A DNA stretch of 64,000 nucleotides from Nageia nagi (lineage: Eukaryota > Pinophyta). Within the stretch, counting starts at the first letter, position 1. The number at the start of each line of letters is the position of its first letter. A model generated the notes under the pieces. It was not told where the DNA came from. It worked only from the letters and a program-made list of their open reading frames with translations, and did not search any database. Location of the stretch: assembly GCA_050084985.1 (NCBI GenBank), contig JBITNC010000001.1:109864001-109928000 (forward strand). Direction: 5' to 3'. Shown here one piece after another: positions 34,895-47,055 of the stretch. The position numbers and the translations under genes are program-made.

Positions 34895-36163
34895 TGCATA
34901 TACATTTTATTTTTTGGAAGGTATAAGGAGAAGGTATAATTTAATATCTCTTAATTATGTATATTTGAAGAAATACACTAAGTTTCATGCTTAGTAAGTT
35001 TAAGTAAGATGATAATTTTGCTAGAGTCTAAAGATATTGATGGTTATTTTAACTCCACTAGAGTGCAAAAATATTATGTTATGATTAATTTTACTAGAAC
35101 CTAGAGAGGTTGATAAGAGATAAATTGCATTAGATTATAGGAGTGTTTTATAAGTTTTATTGTTACTAAAACTTAGTTGTAGTACAATGAACTTGGTTTT
35201 ATTGAAACTCAAGAAAAATGAGCTTCCAAATATATTTCTAGAGTTTAGAGACATTGTAAGATATGGTAATATGTTTCTAATTAGCTATAATGTAGTAATA
35301 TTAAAGATGAAATGATTTAACCAAAATGCAAAAAAACTAGATGCTCTCCACTAGTTGATTATACTAATATTAGAATTGAAGATTTGAGAAGTGGCTAAGT
35401 GGAAAGATGCTCTAACAACTTTAACCAGATCCATTGATGCCAAGATTTTTTCAAAATAAGCTAGTAGATGAGTTGGGAAGAAGATCTTAGTTGGATTTTA
35501 TAATAATTATATTTAGACTCCTCTTAGTTGCTAATAACTATTGCTAAATGTAAAAGATGATATCATAAGAACAAGTTGGTTATTTCTATTAGAAGATATT
35601 TTGATGATCAAAGACTATATATGTGTCTTTGATCAATGTATTAATGGTCAAATAATGTAGATATTTTCCCCTTATGATGTAGCTTATACTTTTTACCTAT
35701 TACTTAATGAATTGAGATTCTTGATCTCTCAATTATGATTTACTTCATCTTGTTCTTAAGTTATTATGTTATATATCTATATATACTACGTGGATATTGA
35801 ATTAAGTTTGTAATTGATCCACATCTACAAAGAATTTATTCAAGTTTTGGTAGCTTAAAATGTTGTTCTTTATCTTGGTGTCTATTAGTCTAGACACTTC
35901 GACAAACATGGGCCTACTTTAATAGATGAATGGGTTAGATGTTAGTATTTCTTTCTTTCCAACACCCTAGCCTTTTTATCTCTTTTAGTTTTCTACTCTC
36001 TTTATTTCTTTATGCAACTTGTCCTTACATAAGAGTCTGGTCAAATTGAAAAAGGTAGAATTGGCTAGCTTTAGAGATTAGATAACTCCTTGAGTGATTC
36101 ATTCAATAAGATGATACTTTGTTAGTGATACATAGGTGCTTGATCATTACACAAATCCTATCA
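34895..36163 (+). repeat. RT-H 5' LTR
   Basis: Homologous to 24225-25490 over its whole length with matching termini (TGCATATACATTTTA ... AATCCTATCA). A TATA-like CTATATATACTACGTGG lies near 35778. Gag coding starts about 170 bp downstream. A convincing primer binding site was not found just inside its 3' end. Confidence 0.65.
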
Positions 36164-36330
36164 ATATTATTTACCTACTTTTTTGGACTTGTTCGGTTTG
36201 ATAATTCCCAATAGTGTTTATATGTTCATAATTCAAATTATGAAGGTGATTTTTTTCAAGTAAGTATTCATCTAAAATAAAATCCAAAAAAATATTTATT
36301 TTTCTTATCCTTTTAGTCTTTCAATCCTTC

Positions 36331-38300
36331 ATGATTAAAAGATCTAAAGCTAAAAAGATGAAAGAATTTCAAAATGTTGAAATGGTAGGTCCATCTACAA
36401 GGTTATCTTATAGAAGATCAAAATCCTTTTTAGATTTAATCCTATTTACTCTTGCACCAAATACTACATTTATAAGATTAACTTTCATTAGAATCTATGA
36501 TCAACCTATTAATTAGACTCAAAATTCCATTATCCAAGGATTTTTTGTGATACCTATAATTGAAATGGTGTAATCGCTAACTCATCATATTTAGTCAAAT
36601 TGGAATGATATTGGGCTTCTTTCTATTGTACAACATCATGATATACCCACATCAACATTATGATCTTTACAATATTATGATAGAACTAGGAATACTATAC
36701 ATGAAAATTGTGTAGATATTGCTACTATGTAGAAAATCCATAGTATTGAATATGAAGATATCATGTTGAAACTACTAGGAATATCTTTCATTGGAAGAAT
36801 ATTATACTAATTTAAATATTTACCAACAAACTCTATCTCTACATGGGATCAATTAGTAGAAACATTCATTATAGAGTTTAATAAGATCAAAGATCATTTC
36901 TCCCTCTTACACAATTCACTACTATCAAGAGATAAGAGCAAGAGAATATAACAAATTTTAATATTTGATTTGGGAAATATTGGATAAGAGTTACCAAAAA
37001 TATGAGACCTATTAACTCTCAAGTTGTCATGTACTATCTTAGAGCCTTTTATCTTGATTTAGCTTTGTAAATTCATATGATCAAAATAAATCATTTTCTT
37101 GATATATATAGAAGTGCACTCTAAGTTGAGTCTACTTTAATTTCTAATGGAAAACTTCCTACTAGGATGGTATACCCTTGTCCACCTTATATATAGCAAA
37201 TTCTAATTCATATATAATATCCCACTAATATATTTCCCTAGTTGACTCAAATTCCTAGAACTCCTTAGCTACAACTTTGTGTACCAAATGTATAATCTAC
37301 ATTCCCTATCCCACACATATAACTTGCCTTGTATACCCCTCCTATTCAATTAGCATTATTGAAAACTTTATTAATCAATAATATGTAGTAAGAAAGTAAT
37401 ATGAAAACTAAAATAAGTGAGTTGAAGGCTTTGGTTCAAAATTTGACGAACCAAAGAGTGGTTGAACAAAGATTTTATCCTTGATATGACCATAATAATC
37501 AATGATATAATGGATCTTTTCAAAGAAATGATGGTTCACAATAAAGATGATATCCATACTCATTAAGAGATTAGATTCCTACAAAGTAGATCTCAAGGGA
37601 GGTAAGAAAGAGTTCATATGTCTCTAGAACCTACTCCAAGTTATCAAGATCCTAATTGGTGTAGAGCATATAATGATTCTCATGCTCAAACACAATATCT
37701 TATTTATCAATATCAATCCCAATTAATGAAAAATGATAGATTAGCTATAGACTATTACGTAGGGACTAATCTACCAAAGTTTGATTTTATGATTCCTATA
37801 ATTGAAGATATGGCTTATCTCGCTATAGAAATAAGAAATACTAAGAGATCCTTTTATCCTTAGAAAAGGATGGAATCCTTATCATAAAATTAGTATCAAC
37901 TAATAGCCATGATAAATATTCAACTTTCTCTAAAAAGACTAATAAGCAATGCTACCATGATTTATCAAGCTAATGCTACTAAACAAGCTCAAAAAATTGA
38001 ACCCTCAAGTTACCTATAAATTGGAAGATCTCAAAAGTAAAAAGGTAGTACAAAATTAAGATTTCATTATTAATTTGAGCCATGAGAGAAGATATCACTC
38101 AATAATTCAGAAGAAGATATCTAGATAAAGAGAGATCTCCTTCCAAGAAAGTCCTATACAATATTATAATTAAATTGAAAAGTATTCCTTCAAAAGTATC
38201 ATTTTTTGATTCCCTATAAATCCTTGGACAAGTTGAAATTCTAAGAGCAACATTATTAATCCTCAATAAAGGGGATGATGTATGGAATTGAAACCTAGAA
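36331..38300 (+). pseudogene. RT-H gag
   Basis: The open start MIKRSKAKKMKEFQNVEMVG is followed by a broken frame. The capsid-like core near 36760-36960 reads IMLKLLGISFIGRILY, a stop, FKYLP, then TWDQLVETFIIEFNKIKDHF and a later LLHNSLL, in the pattern of Ty3/gypsy Gag (short helices with W..L...F...F). A second open segment (37618-37863) has LPKFDFMIPI. Between 37864 and 38300 only broken frames remain. No zinc knuckle could be made out. Confidence 0.65.
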
Positions 38301-38720
38301 GTGGCTACAAAATTGTCATGTATAGGAGAAAATAGACCCCCTCCTTTTTATATTTCCTTAGAGTTGGAAGGTCATATAGTACATACTTGTTTGATAAATT
38401 CAAGAGTTGATATGAATATTATGCCTAATAAAGTATCCAATGTCAAAGGCCTAGATGTGAGATTTTTTATAGGATTCCTTCAACAAATGATAAAACTTTA
38501 GTGGTAGTAAAATATGTCCCTATGAAATTGCATAAATATCATAACATCTCTATAATTCAAGATATTATAATACTGGAGCTCCCTCCCTCCCATGTTTAGC
38601 TTATGCCTTTTTAGAGAATTTACTTCTAAATTGGGTGGATATCTAGCCACAAACTATTTTCACATGATAATACCTCTCAAGAATAAGAGTTTAAAAATCT
38701 TGAATGAAGGTACTTCTAGT
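38301..38720 (+). pseudogene. RT-H retropepsin, catalytic Asp lost
   Basis: PPPFYISLELEGHIVHTCL is followed by INSRVDMNIMPNKV, which aligns with the retropepsin active site (Asp-Ser/Thr-Gly-Ala). The catalytic Asp position is Asn (AAT at 38397-38399) and the Gly is Arg (AGA), both explained by G-to-A change. Later, after a shift, ILELPPSH and REFTSKLGGYLATNYFHMIIP follow, as in Tat proteases. It would have matured Gag and Pol but is inactive as read. Confidence 0.75.
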
Positions 38721-38919
38721 TTTCATACTAAGAAAATAGCCCAAGGTAATGTGCTATATGAAGATGTTAAAATGGCTAATTCCATTCAAGAAATATTGAA
38801 AATAATTGATCAAGTTTCAAATGATATATTATATCAAGTTGAATACATTGGTCACAATAATTATTGCATTTATGAGTACATATTAGAGATGTCAGTGATA
38901 TCAAAGAGTGATCTAAAAG

Positions 38920-39200
38920 AGATAGAAATATGGTAAATGTTCTTTCATGGAGAAAAATCCAAGATTGGAGTAGGATTTAGAGTTATTTGAGATCACCCAT
39001 ATAAGGAACTAAAAGATTTAATTTTGAATTAACATGGATATACACCAATAATACAACTAAATATGAAGCCTTATGCCTAGGATTAGAATAAGTAAGAAAA
39101 ATAAAGATCAAATGCTTAACAGTATTTGGTGATTTAGAGTTAGTTATAAATCAAGTGATAGAGAAATATTCAATAAAATATCACTACTTAAAAAAATTAT
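38920..39200 (+). pseudogene. RT-H archaeal-type RNase H, upstream of RT
   Basis: A second RNase H domain as found in Tat elements. In two frames: MFFHGEKSKIGVGFRVI at the start, then YTNNTTKYEALCLGLE, a stop, and LTVFGDLELVINQV. These match FDGs.sk.GaG.g, cTNN.aEYEAL..GL and l.v.GDSeLV.NQv. The FDG Asp reads His (FHG) and GDS reads GDL. It lies before RT, not between RNase H and integrase as in RT-I. Its C-terminal half is missing. Confidence 0.7.
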
Positions 39201-39560
39201 AGCTTGGTCCTATGCATATTTTAAAGTGTACAAGAAAGATATAATTCAACACACTATTGAATTAGAAGAAAAAGCAAGACCTTTAAAAAAAAATTAAAGA
39301 ATCTTATTGAATCCAAGGAAATCTATTTTTGCTATGAATGAAAGGAAATTGTTGGGACATGTGATATTTAAAGAAGGTTGGTCCATTTATTCTAGAAGAG
39401 TAGAAAAAATATCAAAATTGATGATACCATAAAATAAAGAGAAGTTACAATAATTAATGGGGTAAATAAATTTTTTCAAAAGGTTCATTCAAGAATTCAT
39501 TAGAATAGTCTATCCTATCATAGAATTACTCAAAGATCAAATTCTTTTTGAGTGGACCAC
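39195..39560 (+). pseudogene. RT-H reverse transcriptase with the core deleted
   Basis: The RT entry stretch (AWSYAYFKVYKKDIIQHTIEL, given in part) ends at RPLKKKL near 39295 and jumps directly to the connection region LNPRKSIFAMNERKLLGH, then INFFKRFIQEFIRIVYPI. The fingers and palm, including the YxDD box, are absent. The junction lies between two places that would both have read Arg/Leu-x-Asn-Pro, so deletion between short direct repeats is possible. Confidence 0.7.
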
Positions 39561-39944
39561 ATAAAGATTAGCTGCATTTGAATATAAATAAAATTAGCTA
39601 TCATGATAGTTCATTTTTTTAAAAATCTAGATTTCTCAAAGAATTTATCATGTATGCTTATGGAGCTAAGAGAAGTGTTGCTGCTATACTGACTCAAAAG
39701 GAAGATAACCATGATGAACATCTAATTACCTTTTTTAGTTAGACTTTACATGATGTTGAAGAAATATATAGTCTAATATAGAAAAAATTATGTGTAATAA
39801 TGAAAGTTATGATAAATTTCAAACATTATGTATCTTAAAATTAAATTTTTGTCCTTACTACTCATCTTAATGTAATAAATTACATTTTGTAGGGAATGTT
39901 AACTAAGGGAAGAGCCATATGGATCATAAAAATTTTAAAATATG
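39561..39944 (+). pseudogene. RT-H RNase H, 5' part (before RT-I)
   Basis: Broken pieces such as FLKEFIMYAYGAKRSVAAIL, TQKEDNHDEHLITFFS and FKHYVS follow the gypsy RNase H pattern. The frame runs into the target-site duplication at 39940-39944 and resumes at 55168. Confidence 0.7.
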
Positions 39945-40733
39945 TGTTATCACATAAACTTAATTTATGCATTTAATTTAATACATTAGGAAATATGTGC
40001 TCGCACTTATATTTCTAGTTCAATAATATTTATGATATTTTAGATATGATCAATATATATCATCAACTTACTATATGTTTGTTTATGTAGGTCCATGCTA
40101 ACCTAAGGAGTAGGTCATATTATTATCCATATAAATAGGGATATAATAGTAATTCCACATCAAGGAGATACATGATACCATATTTGGTCTTAATGATGGT
40201 AGTCCTTTAGGTGTCTCTTGACACTACCATTCAAGGTTGGGTTTTTGTACTTCCTTATGTGAGCATCTTAACAATTCTAAGCTTATTTGAGTATCAAAAT
40301 TAAGACCATTGAGAGTTTGTGTGGAGACACAAAGTTAGTTTGAAATTGACTAAAGTCTAATGAAGATCATTGATGCTCCTTGTAGATAATAGTATACCAT
40401 CAATGCTCCTTCTAAGCATGAAATAAATCACCCATGGCCCTATTTTTGGATAATGTCGCTTCATGACTTTGGGTGCAGACTCCATTTATTTTTGATGCTT
40501 CATCAATATCTTCTATTCATCTATATTAGGTATGCTCTATGAGGTAACTACACAAATTAAATCTTGTTTAGTATTATCATTTTGATTATAGTTAGTCATT
40601 ATCTTCTATATTAGCTTATCTTGTTATAAATTGCTATCTATTAGCTTAGAATTTACAAATAGATATATGTATCTTTTGGGATTGTATATATATCTATTAT
40701 TTGCATTCTTGAATACACTTTTATTTGTAAACA
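39945..40733 (+). repeat. RT-I 5' LTR
   Basis: Starts TGTTATCACATAAA and ends TTTGTAAACA, matching 54380-55167. AT-rich throughout, with CATATAAATAGGG near 40129 as a possible TATA box. Confidence 0.9.
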
Positions 40734-40736
40734 TTT

Positions 40737-40754
40737 TGGTGAACTTGATGTGAA
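40737..40754 (+). other. RT-I primer binding site
   Basis: TGGTGAACTTGATGTGAA starts three bases after the 5' LTR. It begins with TGG; the tRNA is not assigned. Confidence 0.6.
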
Positions 40755-40919
40755 ATCATAAGTAGTTATGTTAAAATCCTAGGGTTTTAGTTAAGACTAA
40801 TAAATAATTTTATGAGTTGTTTTAGACATAGATCAATTAAGAGTATTCTTGTGAAGTTTTTTGAGAAGAGATCTTGATGAAATCTTGGGAGATATTTAGT
40901 GTGATGGACCATAAGTACC

Positions 40920-42240
40920 TAACAAAGAAGTCAAACATGGTGATGGAAGTAACAATGATAACATTCAAGCTAATATTAAGGATATGCAAAGATAGATTAA
41001 TCAATTAATAAGAGAATAATTTTAGCCAGATAATTTAATTAAGTTTGGTAGTCCTCTATGTGATGAGATCCATGTATGCATACCACCACTATATTATAAA
41101 GATCCCATGTGAGATCCTAGGAGACATTTACAAGGGTTTAAAGATGAGTGTTAGCTCAAAATCAATGTGGATTCAAGATTATAGGCAAATTTCTTTCCTC
41201 GTTGTTTGGAAGGAGAGGCTTGTGAATGGTTCTATGCTCTACCTAAAAGGTTAGTTACATCATTTTTAGAATTAAGCAACTTATTTCTAGAATAGTTTAA
41301 ATACAATATCAAGCATGAAGTCATGGTTTCAGATCTACATGCTATGAGGAAAGGCAGTAATGAGAATCTTGAAAATTTTGGTGTATGATTCAAGAAGACA
41401 TGGTAATAAATCAAAACAAAGCTTACTAAAAAATAGATAAATAATATTTCCAAGGATGCTATCATATTTTCCTTACAATATTATGTTATTGATTATACAC
41501 ATCTAGCATTTTTTGATATGATATATAAGCTATTGGAAAAAGAAAATATCCTTATGAAATTAGGGCTTGTGAAGTATCAAGATGATAACAAACCTAGGGC
41601 CAAAGATAAGCAGCTATAATCACTAAAGAAAGATAAATCCATTCATGTGGTAGAAAAGGTATATGAAAAGAAAGAAAGGAAATTCATAAAGTTTTCTATA
41701 CTTCCTAGGTTTATCTTGAAAGATCTAATGGAAAAGGGATTATTACAACCTTTACCTAAGAGAGAGGAAGATGAATCAATAAAGAGGCCAACATGGTACA
41801 AACAAGATAGATATTAAGAATATCATCAAACCAAGGGGCATGCCACTAATGGGTGTGGAGGCCTAAGAAACAAAATACAATTGATTATAGAAGATGGATT
41901 CTATGTTTGCCCTATTGAAGTTAAAGATATAGATAAAGAGTAGCATGTTAATGTAATTTTATATGAATAAGTATGTGCAACACTTATAAGAGAAAGATTA
42001 AGAGTAGCAACAAATCCTATCACATGTGAAAAAGAGCTTCCTAAAGATCCAAGAAATTTTGACATCATTGAGCAAATCGAGAACACATAAGAAAAAGTTA
42101 ATTTGCTTGAATTACTTCAAATTTTAGAACCTCATAGAGAAATGATGAATTAGATTTTCAAGCATAATCAGATAGATAAGAAAATCTCAATCACTATTTT
42201 TATGAAAAAGGCAAAAATATGGAGTAAAGGGGATGTTATC
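40920..42240 (+). pseudogene. RT-I gag and nucleocapsid region
   Basis: A Tat Gag readable through stops: DPMxDPRRHLQGF-type entry, then EGEACEWFYALPKRLV and FLELSNLFLEQFKYN after shifts, ending in a basic linker. The nucleocapsid-like motif is YHQTKGHATNGCGGLRNKIQ with IIEDGFY behind it (near 41825-41905). Breaks are mostly TAG or TAA at Gln codons (for example before FKYN near 41293). It would package element RNA. No intact start could be chosen. Confidence 0.75.
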
Positions 42241-42299
42241 ACTTTTCATCCTAGTGAAATACCTAGCAAAGATGTGACCTTGCAAGATACACCATTTAT

Positions 42300-42720
42300 A
42301 TTGAATTGAATATCTTTGGTAATACAATTAAAAGATAATATATGGTGGCATAGCTTTGAATATTACCACCACTCACTTTCATAGTTTGATCTAGATTTGT
42401 TACCTCTAAGAGAAGAGACTACCATGAGAGTTAAGGGGTTTGATGGTGTTCCAAACAAATGTACAAAAATCATCACAATTCCAATCACAATGGGAAACAA
42501 GGTACTTTAGACCCTCTTATACATTACAAATGGAAAACCTTCTTTTAATTTTATTCTTGGAAGACCTTAGATAGTTGACATGGAAGGAGTAGCATCCACT
42601 TTGCATATATGTTTCAAATTTTGTTCTAAAGAAAATGTTTACAAGGTAGAAGTAGATGAGCAGATAGCCAAGTAGTGTAATTATGTTCTTCCTAAGAGAT
42701 TTGTTCTATATGATTTGAAA
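42300..42720 (+). pseudogene. RT-I retropepsin
   Basis: The C-terminal half of a Tat protease: GVPNKCTKIITIPITMG, then LLYITNGKPSFNFILGRP, a Gln-to-stop break, and DMEGVASTLHICFKF. It matches RT-A's LLGRPWI...VPSTFHG region. The active-site Asp is not clearly readable in the broken sequence upstream. Confidence 0.75.
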
Positions 42721-43329
42721 AATGAGGCTATACTAGATAAAAATGATTAGATTTACAAAAAAGCATTACAAAAATCAATGTCAAAGATATTGAATTTGGT
42801 TTGTAAACTATCATAGATGTTAATAATATTAGTCTAGAGAGAGATCTAGATGGATGGTAGGAGGCCCAAAAAAAGGAACACTTGTGCTCATCTGAGCTCC
42901 ATAAAGACCATTGGTAGTCCTCTTTAGAAGAAATCATGGAGGAAAATAAATATTGCATTGTCCCATATCATGGAGATGATCATGATACTCAGGTTAGTTG
43001 TTCATTATTAACATAAGAAGATGAATGGGTAAGAGATGATCAAAATTGCTTTGTTATTGAATGTGAAATAGATGATGAATATGTAATATATGCTATAGAA
43101 TTATTTGAGAATGATGATGCTTTCTTAGAATCTATTGGTGCTAGAACTAAATATCCAGCTAGGAATGAAAAGAGGACTCACAAATATTATCTAGATATGC
43201 ATGCTTGCTTTGGTGAATCTATGGAGGATAAAATCAAAGGATTGGAAGAATTGCCATTTCCTACACCATCAAAATAAAAAATGAATTGGTTGAATGAAGA
43301 GATAGAAGAGGTCAACACTAGTTCTCAAG

Positions 43330-44240
43330 AGACACTATGATTCCTAAAAATAGGTAAGCTTCTTGAGGAACCTTTGCAAAATTAGTTAATTCAATCCTTT
43401 CATGATTATTCTAAATTATTTGCATGGTCATATAGAGATATGCCTAGATTAGATGAAAAGTTTGTAATACATAACTTGGTTATTGAGAAAGGAGTAGTTC
43501 CTTTAAAAAAAAAAACCAAGGAAGATAACTTTTCAGATTTCTTTATTGGTTAAGAAGGAAATATAGAAACTATTAGAAGTTGGTTTTATTAGACCCATTG
43601 ATTATTTAGAGTGGATGGCCAATGTAGTTCCAATAAAGAAACCTATAGGTGAAAGTAGAGTATGTAATGATTTTAGAGATCTCAATAAAGCATATCCAAA
43701 ACATGACTTCCCACTACCCAACATAGATATGATCATTGAAAGTTTAGTAAGTTATGAGATGTTATCATTTATGGATGGATTTTTAGGATATAACCAAATC
43801 AAAATCAAGGAAAGTGATTAGCATAAAATATCCTTTATGACTCCTTGGGGCAACTTTTGCTACAAGGTAATGCCATTTGGTCTTAAGAATGCAAGGGCCA
43901 CATATCAAAGAGCAATGATAGCCATGTTTCATGAATTCATTCATAAAATTATAGAGGTCTATGTAAATGATATCTTTATAAAGTCAAAGAATAAATAAGA
44001 TCATGTCAATGATATAAAAGTAGAATGTGAAAGGATGAAGAAGTATAGGTTAAGAATCAAGCCTAAAAAATGTGTATTTGGGGTATCATTAAGAAAACTC
44101 TTGAAGCATGTTATCTCTAGGAGAGGAGTTGAAGCGGATCCAAAGAAAATTAAAGCCATCATAGAAATGTTTCCTACAAATCTTAAGCAATTGAGAAGCA
44201 TTTAAGGTAATATTCAAGTTGTAAGAAGATTTATTTATCA
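43330..44240 (+). pseudogene. RT-I reverse transcriptase
   Basis: The RT palm is readable: MANVVPIKKPIGESRVCNDF, RDLNKAYPKHDFPLPNID, MLSFMDGFLGYNQIKI, TPWGNFCYKVMPFGLKNA and TYQRAM. The catalytic box reads Y-V-N-D at 43970-43981 instead of YVDD, so the first catalytic Asp is lost by GAT to AAT. The connection region follows (KPKKCVFGVSLRKLLKHVIS). RT-J interrupts at 44254. Upstream the frame holds a short Lys-rich start with a polyA run near 43505. Confidence 0.85.
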
Positions 44241-44253
44241 TTTAACAAATAAG

Positions 44254-45413
44254 TGATCCGAAATTTGGATCCTTTTCACATTCAATAATCTCCATTTCAG
44301 TGTGTTCATTGTGATAATCTTATCTTCAACTTTTTGATGCTTCTTTTGAATCATGAATTTGAGTCTATATGTGGAAGATATGGTATTAATTTTGTTTGTG
44401 TATTTGGAGAAAAAAAAAGAGAAAAATATATATATATATATATTATTTGGGTGGCCCATGTAGGGAGGACCCACCTACCATTGTGGAGTTAAAATGGCCT
44501 ACGTGGAAGGTCAAGTGCCATGTGGAAGTGATGAGGTGGGGGGGAGAGGAGGTCCACATTGGAGTTTGACCGCATGGTATGGCAACCTGTTGATCACCAA
44601 CCTATTGCCAATCCACCTGTGAGATCATCTACCCATGCTAACCAAACCACCATGCCATTGCCTGACTACTAACCAAACTACCATGCCACTACCTGACTGC
44701 TAGCCAAGGTACCAGTCAACAAGAGGTTGATTACCTCTAAGCATGCCATGTGTTGCCACCATAATGCACCCACTCAATTTTAGGTTTTTTTTAATGTATT
44801 TTGGTGTTTTCAAAGGTTTATGGTGATTTTTGATTCACCTAAGGTCCTATTATTAGGTTGAGTTAATTCTATAAGTCTAAAACAATCCAAAGAGTGTATT
44901 ATTTCGATTTTAGATTTCATTTTAGGGAGATTTTGACAACCATTTGAGCCCAAATTTGACAAGAAGATCAAGGAGGTTAATGGGTATCTAAAAATAGGTT
45001 TTGTATCTAATTTCTTAGTTGTAATGCTCTCTATTTTTAGCCCCCAAAATTATATAAAAGGGGAGCAAATTGGACATGAAAAAAGGAGGATTTTAGGAAA
45101 GTTATTTTAAGTTCTTGTTATGATTTTCAGAGCTATGAGTGTGTTATGAATGTGAGAGGAGGTTTTGAAGGACCATGGAGGCCTTGTAAAGTGATTCCAC
45201 CCATTGATAGTAGAGAGCGTTTGAACTAGATGTAGCCCACACTGGGTGAATAAGGATAATTTTACTTATCTCTTTCTATGGTGAATGCTTTTCTCTTCTC
45301 TATGTTTATAATTTTTTTCCTAATTTTCCTTTACAAGCACTTAATTGTTTTAAGTGTGAATTGATCCTAAGAAAAGGTTAAATTGAAATTTTAATCTTAT
45401 AGTTTATGGATCA
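44254..45413 (+). repeat. RT-J 5' LTR
   Basis: Matches 50027-51148. It holds an (AT)n run (44427-44442) and a TATA-like TTATATAAAAGGGG near 45051, and the AGCCCACACTGGGTG block shared with RT-C's LTR. Its ends form a perfect 6-bp inverted pair, TGATCC/GGATCA. Confidence 0.95.
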
Positions 45414-45417
45414 AGTT

Positions 45418-45431
45418 TGGTATCAGAGCAG
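45418..45431 (+). other. RT-J primer binding site (initiator Met tRNA)
   Basis: TGGTATCAGAGCAG, four bases after the 5' LTR. This is the standard plant gypsy/copia initiator-Met complement and is intact here, unlike the decayed sites of RT-C and RT-F. Confidence 0.9.
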
Positions 45432-45600
45432 TTGAAATCATTGGGCTAACCTATATTTTTGAGATTATTGTTGGTGTTTGGAAAGTGTTCTTGCATGTAT
45501 ACCAGGTCTTAAAGCAAGTGAGGAGAAGGAGAATTTGTGGAGGAGGATCCAAAAATTGGTTCTAGAGTTTGGCTAAAGAAGCAAAGAGAGCTTGGAGCCA

Positions 45601-46700
45601 TGGCCAATGAAGGAGGGTCTAATGTGGAAAAGCAAATTACTGATCTCTCCACAATGTTCCAGAAGATGTCTCTATAATTCCAACATTTTCAAGAATAAAA
45701 ATACAAGAAAAATGAAGGTGAAACTAGTGTAGGTAATAAAATTGACAATGATGTTACACATAGTGTTTTCCAAAGTTCTCCTTTGAAATTAGAAGTTAAA
45801 TTTGATTTGCCTACTTTTATTGGAGAAGTGAATGCTGAGAAGTTAGACCATTGGATTAAACAAATTGAGGTATATAGTAGAATTCAAAGAATTGTAAGAG
45901 ATGAGGATAAAATCCAATTAGCAACTCTTAAAGTTAGTGGTAATGCACTTTTTTGGTGGGAAAGTTATTTGCAAAGTAAGAATGAATCAATTCAAGCTTT
46001 TATTGCTTCTTGGACCCATTTTGTACAATTGCTTAGCAATTAGTTTTATCCTTTGGGTTATCGACAAAATTCAATCATGGAATGGCAAACTTTCCATCAA
46101 GGCAAAGGGCAAAGTGTGCAAGAGTACACTATGAAATTCTAATGAAAAGCTACAATGCTAGGTATTCCTCTTAATTCCCAAGATACTCTTCTTAAGTATA
46201 TTGGTGGTTTGCATAATTATTTAAGGCATACAATATTGATGTTTGATCCAAATGATTTGGATAAAGTTTATGTACAAGCCACTCACTTATAAGAAAGGGG
46301 AAAATTCATTAAGGATGGGAAAAAGAAAAATGCTTCCAATAACAATAGTAATAATGATTTTAAAAAGAACAAAGGAAAGGGAAAAAAGAAAACTATGTCT
46401 ACTACACAAAAAGAGAAGTCTAAAGATGTATGTACACATTGTCAAAAAGGTGGTCATTTAGAGGCTAAATGTTGGAAATTGCATCCTAAATTATGCCCTA
46501 AACCTAAAGGTCAAAAGAAACAAATAAATACTATTACTAAGGAAATTGAAAATGGTTTAGATGTAGATGATAAAATGGCATGTATGGTTTTGCATAATAC
46601 ACCTAGTGAAGATGAGGAAAAGAAGAAAATTGAACTTTTTCACATCAAGGGCAAGCTAAGAAGACTAGGATTGATACATTGTTTTTTTTGGATCTCAAGC
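45601..46700 (+). pseudogene. RT-J gag
   Basis: Probable start MANEGGSNVEKQITDL at 45601. The capsid has VKFDLPTFIGEVNAEKLDHW, then a long helical stretch with ATLKVSGNALFWWESYL. The nucleocapsid knuckle CTHCQKGGHLEAKC (46431-46472) is complete. At least three breaks occur: TAA at a Gln near 45675, a stop after LLSN at 46041, and a shift near 46143. About 370 residues in all, normal for chromovirus Gag. Confidence 0.85.
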
Positions 46701-47028
46701 TAACTTAATTGTAGAAAAGTATGTCAAATCACTTGCACTCACTAATAAACCTCATCCAAACCCATATCCATTGGGATGGGTTAATAAAAATTCAAAGTTA
46801 AAGGTAACACAACAATGCAAGTTACAATTTGAGATTGATGAAGTTTTACTTGATGTTGTTCCTTTGGATATTTGTGGGATTGTGCTTGGTAGTCCTTATC
46901 TATGGGAAAGAGATGCTTTATTTTATAGAAAGGAAAACAAATATAGACTCATTAAATATGTAATTGAATACATGGTTAGTGGTCATCAAAATAAGAAAAA
47001 GGATATTTTTTTTATTACTGCAGGATAA
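46640..47028 (+). pseudogene. RT-J retropepsin
   Basis: After the shift at about 46680-46692 (a run of eight T) the frame gives GSQANLIVEKYV, then PHPNPYPLGWV, CKLQFEI, LLDVVPLDICGIVLG, PYLWERD and FYRKENKYRL. It is the same family as RT-C's protease. The active-site Asp, expected just before GSQANL, falls in the T run and cannot be read. Confidence 0.8.
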
Positions 47029-47055
47029 GCAAAGAGACTAATCAATATAGGACAA

